11,546 nucleotides of DNA from Parvularculaceae bacterium UBA4496 (GTDB taxonomy: Bacteria; Pseudomonadota; Alphaproteobacteria; Caulobacterales; Parvularculaceae). Location of the stretch: positions 11,492-23,037 of the forward strand of contig DGNI01000166.1 in assembly GCA_002388885.1 (NCBI GenBank). The letters are read 5' to 3'. The position numbers were made by a program, and so were the translations under genes. Under the pieces are notes generated by a model. It was not told the DNA's origin. It searched no databases and worked only from the letters and a program-made list of their open reading frames with translations. Positions 6,196 through 11,546 of the stretch are shown piece by piece; the first letter of the stretch is position 1, and every line of letters begins with the position of its first letter.

Positions 6196-6717
6196 TTAAT
6201 CATCGGGCGGCGCGTAGGCGACCATCCGTAGTTCAACAAGACCGTTGTCCGGCAGAAGTTCCGAAACGCCGATGGCGCTCCATGCAGGGTGCGCGCCTGT
6301 CATGAATTCCTTTTTGACGTCGGCAACAGCCTGCAAATGTTCGAGCTTGTCGCCTTCAAAAAGCGGGCTGCCCCAGATGTGGAAGGAAATGATTTCCACG
6401 ACGTCTTCCATGCTTGCATCGGCCGCTTTCAACACTCTGTCCGCGTGCGTGAAGGTCTGGCGCAGATTTTCCTTGAACGCATCGGCGTCCATGGGCTCGC
6501 CTTCCCACGCGCCAGAGACGACGCCTGAAAGATAAACATAATCGCCCGCGCGATAGGCGCCGGCAAAGCCCCATTTGTCGTTCACTTCCTTGTGGCGTTC
6601 GCTGAGATAAACCGCGCCGCCGCCATGGGGCCCCGGATCGACCACCGGCTCGTCCTGAGCGATTGCGGATGTGGCGGCGATGACGGCGAGCATCAGTCCG
6701 GCGATGAGGCTGTGCAT
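6196..6717 (-). CDS. Exported RidA/YjgF-fold protein lacking the catalytic arginine
   Basis: The frame is open from 6777, but ATG 6717 is preferred. It has GGAG at a good distance (CACGGAGATCATT-ATG) and begins a clean signal peptide (MHSLIAGLMLAVIAATSAIA, cut before Gln21), so the 173-residue precursor should yield a periplasmic protein. The rest is a single YjgF/YER057c/UK114 domain: YVYLSGVVSG (61-70), the NLRQTF...VLKAADASMEDVV helix region (84-107), and the C-terminal HPAWSAIGVSELLP...VELRMVAYAP strand region. In active RidA enzymes the segment reads P-A-R-S, and that Arg (E. coli Arg105) binds the imine substrate. Here the position is Trp146. So this is probably not a standard 2-iminoacid deaminase, and a ligand-binding or other Rid-subfamily role is more likely. 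It is divergent from recJ. Confidence 0.87.
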   Translation of the reverse strand: MHSLIAGLMLAVIAATSAIAQDEPVVDPGPHGGGAVYLSERHKEVNDKWGFAGAYRAGDYVYLSGVVSGAWEGEPMDADAFKENLRQTFTHADRVLKAADASMEDVVEIISFHIWGSPLFEGDKLEHLQAVADVKKEFMTGAHPAWSAIGVSELLPDNGLVELRMVAYAPPDD

Positions 6718-6748
6718 AATGATCTCCGTGAAATCTCGAGACCGGCAA

Positions 6749-6771
6749 TTTAGCCCGATGGCCGGGCTGAA
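6749..6771. promoter_or_regulatory. Inverted repeat between the divergent ridA-like gene and recJ
   Basis: AGCCCG (6752-6757) and CGGGCT (6763-6768) pair perfectly around ATGGC. Adding the flanking TTT and GAA gives ten pairs including one G-T. It lies 32 bases upstream of the RidA-like start and about 100 bases before recJ. It has no T-run on either strand, so an operator or mRNA leader hairpin is likelier than a terminator. Confidence 0.3.
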
Positions 6772-6873
6772 AGCCATTCCGCTTGCCGCAGCGTTTTAAC
6801 GGATTATCCTGTCCATCTCGATGATTTTTCCCCAAATGCCAACCAGGTTCGCGAATCAGCGCCATTTCGTTTC

Positions 6874-8682
6874 ATGAATATTGCACCGAAGTTCACCGGC
6901 AATAACGCGTACACGCCGCTGCTGGCGCTGCCGTCCATGGGCGTTGCCGCGTCCGGCAGAACGTGGCGCCTGCGCGACGCAGATGCGCGTGCCGCTATGG
7001 CGATCGCGCAAAGCCTCGATCTCGATCCCGTGCTGGCGCGCATTCTTAGCGCGCGCGGCGTGACGGCGGAAACGGCGGCGCAGTATTTGAACCCTTCCTT
7101 GCGCGATGAAATGCCGGATCCGTTCGTCCTGAAAGACATGGACCGCGCGACCGAGCGTCTCGCGAGTGCTGTCACGTCCGGCGAAACCATCGGTGTGTTC
7201 GGTGATTACGACGTGGACGGAACGACGGCGTCGTCGATCCTGAAACTTTATTTCGACTGGATTGGCGCACCATCGCTTGTCTATCTTCCGGACCGCATCA
7301 CCGAAGGCTACGGGCCGAGCGCCAGCGCGTTCAAGGCGCTGCAGAACGAGGGCGCTGGCGTCATCGTCACGGTCGATTGCGGCGCCTCGGCGCATGAGCC
7401 CATCGAACAGGCCGCGCGCGACGGCGTCGATATTGTTGTCTTCGATCACCACTTGATGAACGGCCCGCCGCCCGAAGGGGCGAGGGCGGTGGTGAACCCC
7501 AACCGCCCGGATGACATCTCCGGGCTTGGCAATCTTTCCGCCGCGGGCGTTGCATTTATGGGCGTGGTTGCGCTCAACCGCGCGCTTCGCGATCAGGGAT
7601 TTTTTGACGGCAAAACTGAACCGAACCTGACAAAATTGCTCGACCTCACGGCGCTCGGACTTGTCTGCGACGTCATGCCGATTACGGGGCTGACCCGTAC
7701 GCTGGTGGCGCAGGGGCTGAAGGTCCTGGGCGGTGAGGGTAATCCCGGCCTCAAAGCATTAGGCGATCGCGCCGGTATGAAAGGCCCGCCAAGCGCTTAT
7801 CATCTCGGATTTCTGCTTGGGCCGCGCATCAATGCAGCAGGACGCATCGGCCATGCGCGGCTGGCGTTCGAATTGATGACGACGGATGATCGGGAGCGCC
7901 GCATCGAACTCGCCGAGCGCCTCCACGTACTGAACGCAGAGCGTCAAGAGATCGAAGCTGACGTGCAGGAAGCCGCGCTGCGCGACATCGAGATTAATCA
8001 GCGTCACGCCGACGATGTGATCGTCACGGCGGGTGAGGGCTGGCATCCGGGCGTAATCGGCATCGTCGCGGGACGGCTCAAGGAAATGTTCGACCGACCG
8101 GTGATCGTCATCGGACTCGACGGAGATGAGGGCAAAGGCTCGGGCCGCTCGATCACTGGCGTTGATCTCGGCGCTGCAATTGGTGATGCAAAAGACGAGG
8201 GGCTTCTCGCCGCCGGGGGCGGGCACGCCATGGCGGCGGGACTGACCATCGAGCGGGCAAAAATCGGCGCTTTTCGCCGCGCGCTGAATGTCCGGTTGCG
8301 AAACGACATCGTAAAAGCTCGGGAAAACCGCACGCTCGATATCGACGCTGTCGTTGCGCCGGGCGCGGTTACAAAAACATTTGCAAATCTTGTGGCGACG
8401 GCGGGCCCCTACGGCCCCGGCAATCCTGAACCATCATTCGTGCTTCTCAACATGCGCGGCGCCTATCAAAAGACTGTCGGCAAGGGGCATCTGTCGCTGA
8501 CGCTGAAAAGCGAGACCGGCGAATCGGTGCGCGCCATCGCGTTTCGCGCGGGCGGCGAACCCATCGAGGAAATTTTGAAATCCGGTCAGCGTTTTCATGT
8601 GGCCGGGAAAGTGCGCGCCGACGACTGGCGCGGCGGCGATGCCGGCCAGCTGCAGATTTCCGACGCCGCCTTCGCCGGCTAG
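6874..8682 (+). CDS. recJ: Single-stranded-DNA-specific exonuclease RecJ
   Basis: A 602-residue cytoplasmic 5'-3' exonuclease acting on single-stranded DNA in recombination, mismatch and base-excision repair. The DHH phosphoesterase core is complete: DYDVDG (111-116), VDCG (167-170), DHH (191-193) and NPNRPDD. The DHHA1 part has WHPGVIGIVAGRL (390-402), GSGRS (422-426) and GGGHAMAAG (448-456). The C-terminal OB-like region (about 470-600) is also present. Length and domain order are normal for RecJ. ATG 6874 gives a typical N-terminus leading into GRTWRLRD but has a weak ribosome site. An in-frame ATG at 6937 is a less likely alternative. The gene is divergent from the exported RidA-like gene and is followed by the tRNA-Glu promoter, with no obvious terminator between. 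Confidence 0.97.
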   Translation: MNIAPKFTGNNAYTPLLALPSMGVAASGRTWRLRDADARAAMAIAQSLDLDPVLARILSARGVTAETAAQYLNPSLRDEMPDPFVLKDMDRATERLASAVTSGETIGVFGDYDVDGTTASSILKLYFDWIGAPSLVYLPDRITEGYGPSASAFKALQNEGAGVIVTVDCGASAHEPIEQAARDGVDIVVFDHHLMNGPPPEGARAVVNPNRPDDISGLGNLSAAGVAFMGVVALNRALRDQGFFDGKTEPNLTKLLDLTALGLVCDVMPITGLTRTLVAQGLKVLGGEGNPGLKALGDRAGMKGPPSAYHLGFLLGPRINAAGRIGHARLAFELMTTDDRERRIELAERLHVLNAERQEIEADVQEAALRDIEINQRHADDVIVTAGEGWHPGVIGIVAGRLKEMFDRPVIVIGLDGDEGKGSGRSITGVDLGAAIGDAKDEGLLAAGGGHAMAAGLTIERAKIGAFRRALNVRLRNDIVKARENRTLDIDAVVAPGAVTKTFANLVATAGPYGPGNPEPSFVLLNMRGAYQKTVGKGHLSLTLKSETGESVRAIAFRAGGEPIEEILKSGQRFHVAGKVRADDWRGGDAGQLQISDAAFAG

Positions 8683-8713
8683 GAAAATTCGGGTCCACGC
8701 CCGCCAAAATGGG

Positions 8714-8742
8714 CTTGCATGGCGGCGGGCGGGCGCCTATAC
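8714..8742 (+). promoter_or_regulatory. Sigma-70 type promoter of tRNA-Glu
   Basis: CTTGCA (8714-8719) and CTATAC (8737-8742) are separated by exactly 17 bases, the pattern usual at alphaproteobacterial tRNA and rRNA promoters. The predicted transcript would begin near 8749, about 24 bases before the mature 5' end of tRNA-Glu. It lies in the gap after recJ. Confidence 0.75.
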
Positions 8743-8772
8743 AGCGCTTCCGCTGCCAAACAGCGAACGCGC

Positions 8773-8847
8773 GGGCCCTTCGTCTATCGGTTAGGACGCC
8801 AGGTTTTCAACCTGGAAAGAGGGGTTCGATTCCCCTAGGGCCTGCCA
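8773..8847 (+). tRNA. tRNA-Glu (anticodon TTC), CCA encoded
   Basis: Cloverleaf by eye: acceptor GGGCCCT/AGGGCCT (outermost pair G-U), anticodon stem CCAGG/CCTGG around loop TTTTCAA with anticodon TTC at 8806-8808, T arm GGGG-TTCGATT-CCCC, discriminator G, and CCA at 8845-8847. The block CCTTCGTCT after the acceptor is typical of tRNA-Glu. Five T residues follow directly and may serve for termination. Confidence 0.96.
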
Positions 8848-8944
8848 TTTTTCCCCATTCCCGCCGTTCACATCTGCCGTTCCGGCCCCCGGATTCCAGC
8901 CCTTTCAGCCAATCCATCATTGATTTCAGGCGCTTTTTGGCGTT

Positions 8945-8964
8945 CAATTAACCATCGTTAATTG
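8945..8964. promoter_or_regulatory. CtrA-like palindrome upstream of the ybjN-like gene
   Basis: CAATTAAC (8945-8952) and GTTAATTG (8957-8964) form a perfect inverted repeat with a CATC spacer. The inside reads TTAACCAT then GTTAA. TTAACCAT is the known alphaproteobacterial CtrA half-site motif, but TTAA-to-TTAA spacing here is 6 rather than the canonical 7 bases. The site is 25 bases before the ATG at 8990, where it could overlap a promoter. Confidence 0.45.
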
Positions 8965-8989
8965 CGTTTCGACCGAAGGGGTTAGGTCC

Positions 8990-9442
8990 ATGAGGGGTAT
9001 GATCGCGCTCGCCGCAGCGGCGGCATTGGCTTTCGCGCCGGTTTCACCGGCTTTCGCCGCGAATGTTTCCAAGAACCAGATCGAGCAAAGTCTGACGGAT
9101 CAGGGGTATCGGGTTCGTGATGTTGGCCCCAATACCCTTTTTGTTGAAGTAGCTGGCTATGATATCCGCATCGACATCGTGGGTCCTGACGGAGATATTT
9201 CCTACCGTTCCTGGCTGTTCGAAATCGATGGCAAGGATATCAGCTACAAAGTGCTGAACGAGTTCAATAACGACGTGAAGTTCGGCCGTGTCTATATTGA
9301 TCAGGACGGCGATGTGACATTGCAAATGGATCGCAACGGAGCAGGCGGCGCCTCCATTCAGAATATTGAATCTGATTTTGACGTGTTCCTGATGCTGATC
9401 AGCTCATTCATGTCACATCTCGAATCTCAAGTGATCGCATAA
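8990..9442 (+). CDS. Secreted YbjN-domain protein
   Basis: 150 residues. A signal peptide (MRGMIALAAAAALAFAPVSPAFA, predicted cut before Ala24) precedes a YbjN-like domain. Recognisable elements are NQIEQSLTDQGYRVRDVG at the N-terminus of the domain, the alternating strands TLFVEVAGYDIRIDIV and WLFEIDGKDI, the helix start LNEFNNDVKFGRVYIDQDGDVTLQMD, and the closing helix (about 122-147). YbjN domains have a chaperone-like type III secretion fold. Exported single-domain members are common in alphaproteobacteria, and their role is unknown. The ATG at 8990 is preceded by a GGGGTTAGG ribosome site. The gene seems to be a single transcription unit: a tRNA is upstream, and a nested inverted repeat begins at its stop codon. 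The CtrA-like site suggests cell-cycle control, which is inference. Confidence 0.85.
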   Translation: MRGMIALAAAAALAFAPVSPAFAANVSKNQIEQSLTDQGYRVRDVGPNTLFVEVAGYDIRIDIVGPDGDISYRSWLFEIDGKDISYKVLNEFNNDVKFGRVYIDQDGDVTLQMDRNGAGGASIQNIESDFDVFLMLISSFMSHLESQVIA

Positions 9443-9485
9443 CATTTGAAATAGTCCGGCGCGAGATATAGCGCCGTAATGTTAT
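9439..9485 (+). terminator. Nested inverted repeat at the end of the ybjN-like gene
   Basis: Outer arms ATAACATT (9439-9446) and AATGTTAT (9478-9485) are perfect complements. Inside them CGGCGC (9457-9462) and GCGCCG (9471-9476) form a second perfect stem with an 8-base loop. The gene's TAA stop is part of the outer arm. There is no following T-run, so this may be a 3'-end stabiliser or a weak terminator. Confidence 0.4.
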
Positions 9486-9638
9486 CTAATCACCACAACT
9501 TCGCGGGGAAATTATGCCGCGGGCAAACTAAAATAGTGCATTTTTTGCGCGAAGGGATTAGTGTTTCCGCGCGGTTCGATTATAGTTAATAAAAAACGCC
9601 GCATGGGTTCAGGGCGCGACAGGGGTACCAGGAACAGT

Positions 9639-10184
9639 ATGGACGAGCGGTTTGGCGCATCGCACGATGATGACAATACGCCGGATGCGGACGAAGAGTC
9701 GTTCACGGTTAAGGGCGTTGTAAAATGGTTCGATCCCACAAAGGGATACGGATTTATCATCACCGAGGAAACGGACGGCGATATTCTCATTCATTCTTCG
9801 TGTCTGAAAGCAGCAGGCATGTCGACGGCCCGTGAAGGCGCGACGGTCGAATGCATGGTTGTCCGCCGCTCAAAAGGACTGCAGGCAGCGAAGCTTTTGC
9901 ATATCGATGAATCAACCGCAGCGCCTCTGGCGCCGGCGGCGCCGGTTCTCGATCAGACGCCGGCCGGCGATTTCGTCCGTGCACAGGTGAAATGGTTTAA
10001 CCGCGCCAAGGGGTATGGGTTTCTTACACGCGGCGACGATACGGAAGACATCTTTGTGCATATGGAAACCCTGCGGCGCAGCGGTCTGGGCGAACTGACG
10101 CAAGGCGATCGCGTGCAGGTGTCTTTCGCCGCCGGATCGAAAGGCCTCCTCGCTATCGATGTGAGACCCGACCCGGACAACTAG
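9639..10184 (+). CDS. Double cold-shock-domain nucleic-acid-binding protein
   Basis: From ATG 9639 the protein has 181 residues with two cold-shock domains separated by an Ala/Pro-rich linker. Domain 1 (about 22-90) has [13 protein letters not shown] and ILIHSS. Domain 2 (about 112-178) has [13 protein letters not shown] and IFVHME. These are the RNP1 and RNP2 motifs that stack on single-stranded RNA or DNA. Such two-domain proteins are common in alphaproteobacteria and act as RNA chaperones in the cytoplasm. Three starts are possible: GTG 9561 (with AAGGG before it), ATG 9603 (no ribosome site) and ATG 9639 (AGGA five bases before). I prefer 9639 because the AT-rich stretch at 9580-9597 looks like promoter or leader rather than coding sequence. 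It is followed 26 bases later by the DUF192 gene, an order seen in related bacteria. Confidence 0.9.
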   Translation: MDERFGASHDDDNTPDADEESFTVKGVVKWFDPTKGYGFIITEETDGDILIHSSCLKAAGMSTAREGATVECMVVRRSKGLQAAKLLHIDESTAAPLAPAAPVLDQTPAGDFVRAQVKWFNRAKGYGFLTRGDDTEDIFVHMETLRRSGLGELTQGDRVQVSFAAGSKGLLAIDVRPDPDN

Positions 10185-10210
10185 CGCCTCCAGTATTAAA
10201 GGACGACGTA

Positions 10211-10684
10211 ATGCGTATTATCCGTCGGCTGATTATCCTTTCTTTTCTTGCCGGGTTGCTGGCGGCGACAGGCTGCGCCAGGGGCGACCAGCTTTCTGGC
10301 GCCGGCGTGGACATTCTGGTGGTGACCACGGCCGAGGGCGAACACCGCTTCCGGGTGGAGGTGGCGGACACCCCCGCCGAGCAGGAAGCCGGGCTGATGT
10401 ACCGTGAGCATATGGACCGGGACGCCGGGATGCTGTTCGACTTCGGCGAGCCGCAGCCGATCGCCATGTGGATGAAGAACACGCTCATTCCGCTCGATAT
10501 GGCGTTCATCAAGGCGGACGGCGAGATCCACCGGATCGCAGCGATGACCACCCCCCAGTCCCTCGAAAGCATCTCCTCCGGCGCGCCGGTTGTGGCGGTG
10601 CTGGAGGTTAACGGCGGCGTCTTTAAAGAGCTCGGGATTAAGGCCGGCGATAGGGTTCGGCATCGAATTTTCGAGACGGAGTAA
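10211..10684 (+). CDS. DUF192 family exported protein, probable lipoprotein
   Basis: 157 residues. The N-terminus (MRIIRR, then a hydrophobic run ending LAATGC at Cys22) is a lipoprotein-type signal, with Ala instead of the usual Leu at the -3 position. The remainder is one DUF192 domain (about 40-152): [20 protein letters not shown], the MLFDFG segment, the hallmark [15 protein letters not shown], and the closing [19 protein letters not shown]. The function of this domain is unknown. It is widespread and usually exported in bacteria. ATG 10211 has AAAGGA at good spacing. The 26-base gap to the cold-shock gene implies one operon. A GGCC-rich hairpin begins at its stop codon. Confidence 0.9.
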   Translation: MRIIRRLIILSFLAGLLAATGCARGDQLSGAGVDILVVTTAEGEHRFRVEVADTPAEQEAGLMYREHMDRDAGMLFDFGEPQPIAMWMKNTLIPLDMAFIKADGEIHRIAAMTTPQSLESISSGAPVVAVLEVNGGVFKELGIKAGDRVRHRIFETE

Positions 10685-10712
10685 GGCCGTGGAATTCGGC
10701 CAAGGCCTTTAC
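10681..10712 (+). terminator. GGCC-rich hairpin at the end of the DUF192 gene (possible weak terminator)
   Basis: GTAAGGCC (10681-10688), which contains the TAA stop codon, pairs with GGCCTTTAC (10704-10712) with one bulged T. An alternative inner stem uses GGCC at 10698-10701. Only three T residues occur and they lie inside the arm, so termination would be inefficient and read-through into tRNA-Pro is possible. Confidence 0.3.
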
Positions 10713-10758
10713 ATCCGAGGCGAGATGCCCGATGTGAGCGGTCCGAAATTCCTCATGA

Positions 10759-10835
<77 letters not shown>

Positions 10836-10865
10836 TGCGGAAAAGGCGAGGGACAGGTAGGCAGG

Positions 10866-11174
10866 ATGTTCGCACGCATTTTCAAACCGTCGAAAACGGC
10901 CATGCAATCAGGCCGGGCCAATACAGCCCGCTGGGTGCTGGAGGTCGAAGCCGAGACTGCGCGCCGGGTCGATCCGTTGATGGGCTGGACCAGCGGCGAC
11001 AGCGTCACCTCGGGCCAGTTGCAGCTCAAATTCGCCACCAGCGAGGAAGCGGTCGCCTACGCCGAAAAACACGGGCTGCCCTTCAGAGTGGAAGAACCGC
11101 ATCAGTCAACGCCGCAGCCGAAAGCCTATTCGGATAATTTCGCCTATCATCGCCGCAAGCCCTGGACGCATTAG
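10866..11174 (+). CDS. NDUFS4-like complex I accessory subunit (ETC complex I subunit conserved region)
   Basis: A 102-residue protein of the family covering mitochondrial NDUFS4/AQDQ and its alphaproteobacterial relatives, an accessory part of NADH:ubiquinone oxidoreductase on the cytoplasmic arm. Diagnostic segments are [16 protein letters not shown] at the start, [18 protein letters not shown] (39-56), [10 protein letters not shown] (61-70) and the closing [17 protein letters not shown]. Length and C-terminus are those of the bacterial family. The frame is open upstream to a TTG at 10821, but that would lie inside tRNA-Pro. ATG 10866 with AGGTAGGCAGG before it is the real start. The gene lies between tRNA-Pro and tRNA-Arg, away from any nuo operon in this window, as is usual for this gene. 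Confidence 0.94.
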   Translation: MFARIFKPSKTAMQSGRANTARWVLEVEAETARRVDPLMGWTSGDSVTSGQLQLKFATSEEAVAYAEKHGLPFRVEEPHQSTPQPKAYSDNFAYHRRKPWTH

Positions 11175-11192
11175 GGCGGACCGGCCGGTCGC

Positions 11193-11269
11193 GGCCCCGT
11201 AGCTCAGCTGGATAGAGCACCGGCCTTCTAAGCCGATGGTCGCAGGTTCGAATCCTGCCGGGGTCGCCA
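11193..11269 (+). tRNA. tRNA-Arg (anticodon TCT), CCA encoded
   Basis: Acceptor GGCCCCG/CGGGGTC (second pair G-U), D stem GCTC/GAGC, anticodon loop CTTCTAA with anticodon TCT at 11227-11229, T arm GCAGG-TTCGAAT-CCTGC, discriminator G, and CCA at 11267-11269. The outermost anticodon-stem pair is C-A (11220 with 11236), while E. coli tRNA-Arg(TCT) has A-T there. It starts 18 bases after the NDUFS4-like stop. It is the probable attachment site of the recombinase remnant that reads into it from the right. Confidence 0.95.
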
Positions 11270-11546
11270 TTCCCGATCAAAACTGCGAACCGGTCCCGAG
11301 GCCGCCGCAAGGTCCGTCGCGGATGTTCCCGAATCCGCTTCCGCGAACGCGTCTTGCGGGCCTGAGATGACGATTTCCGATTTGCCTACAACAATTTCGG
11401 AAACGAAGGCGCGGATGTAGCGCTTTTTAAGCTCTGCCGGAGCGGCGCCGATAAGCTGCTTTAATCTGGCGGATGCGATTTTCGCCGCATCACGTGTGAT
11501 CGGCTTTATCGCCTCTTTAACCTGTGTCCCTGCCGTTTACTCGATT
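11228..11546 (-). pseudogene. Serine recombinase (resolvase family) C-terminal remnant ending inside tRNA-Arg
   Basis: On the minus strand a frame is open for 102 codons from 11536 to a TAG at 11228-11230, with TAA immediately upstream at 11537-11539. No credible start codon is present in it. The translation has the C-terminal signature of large serine recombinases in alphaproteobacteria: an AAPAELKKRYIRAFV helix, then SEIVVGKSEIVISGP, and a tail VRSFDREW followed by [12 protein letters not shown]. That tail is the reverse complement of the tRNA-Arg 3' half. The catalytic N-terminal domain is absent and both other frames also close near the edge, so the gene looks truncated or frameshifted, with any remainder outside the window. 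The DNA between tRNA and remnant contains no other gene. The identification rests on motif memory, not a search. Confidence 0.65.

Noticed and set aside
6718..6777. Upstream start at 6777 for the RidA-like protein
   Set aside because: It would place 20 unrelated residues before a clean signal peptide, and ATG 6717 has its own GGAG ribosome site.
8709..8951. Plus-strand open frame of 80 codons after recJ
   Set aside because: It contains the tRNA-Glu promoter and the complete tRNA, and the translation is Pro/Arg-rich without domain features.
11083..11310. Minus-strand frame with GRIRTCDHRLRRP across tRNA-Arg
   Set aside because: It is a tRNA antisense artefact in a different frame from the recombinase remnant, without domain similarity.

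Overview
The window looks like chromosome from a GC-rich alphaproteobacterium. Supporting signs are the class I PHA synthase, glpX and recJ close together, a double cold-shock-domain protein followed by a DUF192 protein, an NDUFS4-like complex I accessory subunit, and tRNAs with encoded CCA. A marine Parvularculales/Hyphomonadaceae-type host would fit, but no feature fixes the genus.

Layout, left to right. Positions 1-981 hold the N-terminal part of a PHA synthase (minus strand, cut by the window edge). A short divergent gap leads to a small exported or lipid-anchored protein of unknown role and then glpX (class II fructose-1,6-bisphosphatase). Positions 2528-6717 hold an accessory-looking block: a lipoprotein of the serine beta-lactamase (S12) fold; a divergent ToxR/CadC-like membrane-bound winged-helix regulator translationally coupled to a DUF3297 protein; a two-domain DNA-repair candidate (Ada-type zinc/methyl-acceptor domain fused to a 2-oxoglutarate/Fe(II) oxygenase); and a secreted RidA-fold protein lacking the catalytic arginine. 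Two convergent gene pairs in the block meet stop codon to stop codon with no base between them.

From 6874 on the content is mostly housekeeping: recJ, tRNA-Glu(TTC) with a clear promoter, a secreted YbjN-like protein behind a CtrA-like palindrome, a double cold-shock-domain protein, a DUF192 lipoprotein, tRNA-Pro(TGG), the NDUFS4-like protein and tRNA-Arg(TCT). The right edge holds the C-terminal remnant of a serine recombinase on the minus strand. Its reading frame runs into the tRNA-Arg gene and stops in the anticodon loop, which marks tRNA-Arg as a probable integration site and the edge of a decayed or adjacent mobile element.

How the genes relate: the 2528-5166 block reads as a one-component sensor system (inner-membrane regulator with a divergent envelope lipoprotein and shared control region). 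The Ada-oxygenase has its own very strong ribosome binding site and is likely a stand-alone alkylation-damage gene. I see no CRISPR array, rRNA, complete transposon or recognisable defence operon. The most unusual items are the Ada-oxygenase fusion, the recombinase/tRNA-Arg junction, the regulator cassette and the arginine-less exported RidA protein.
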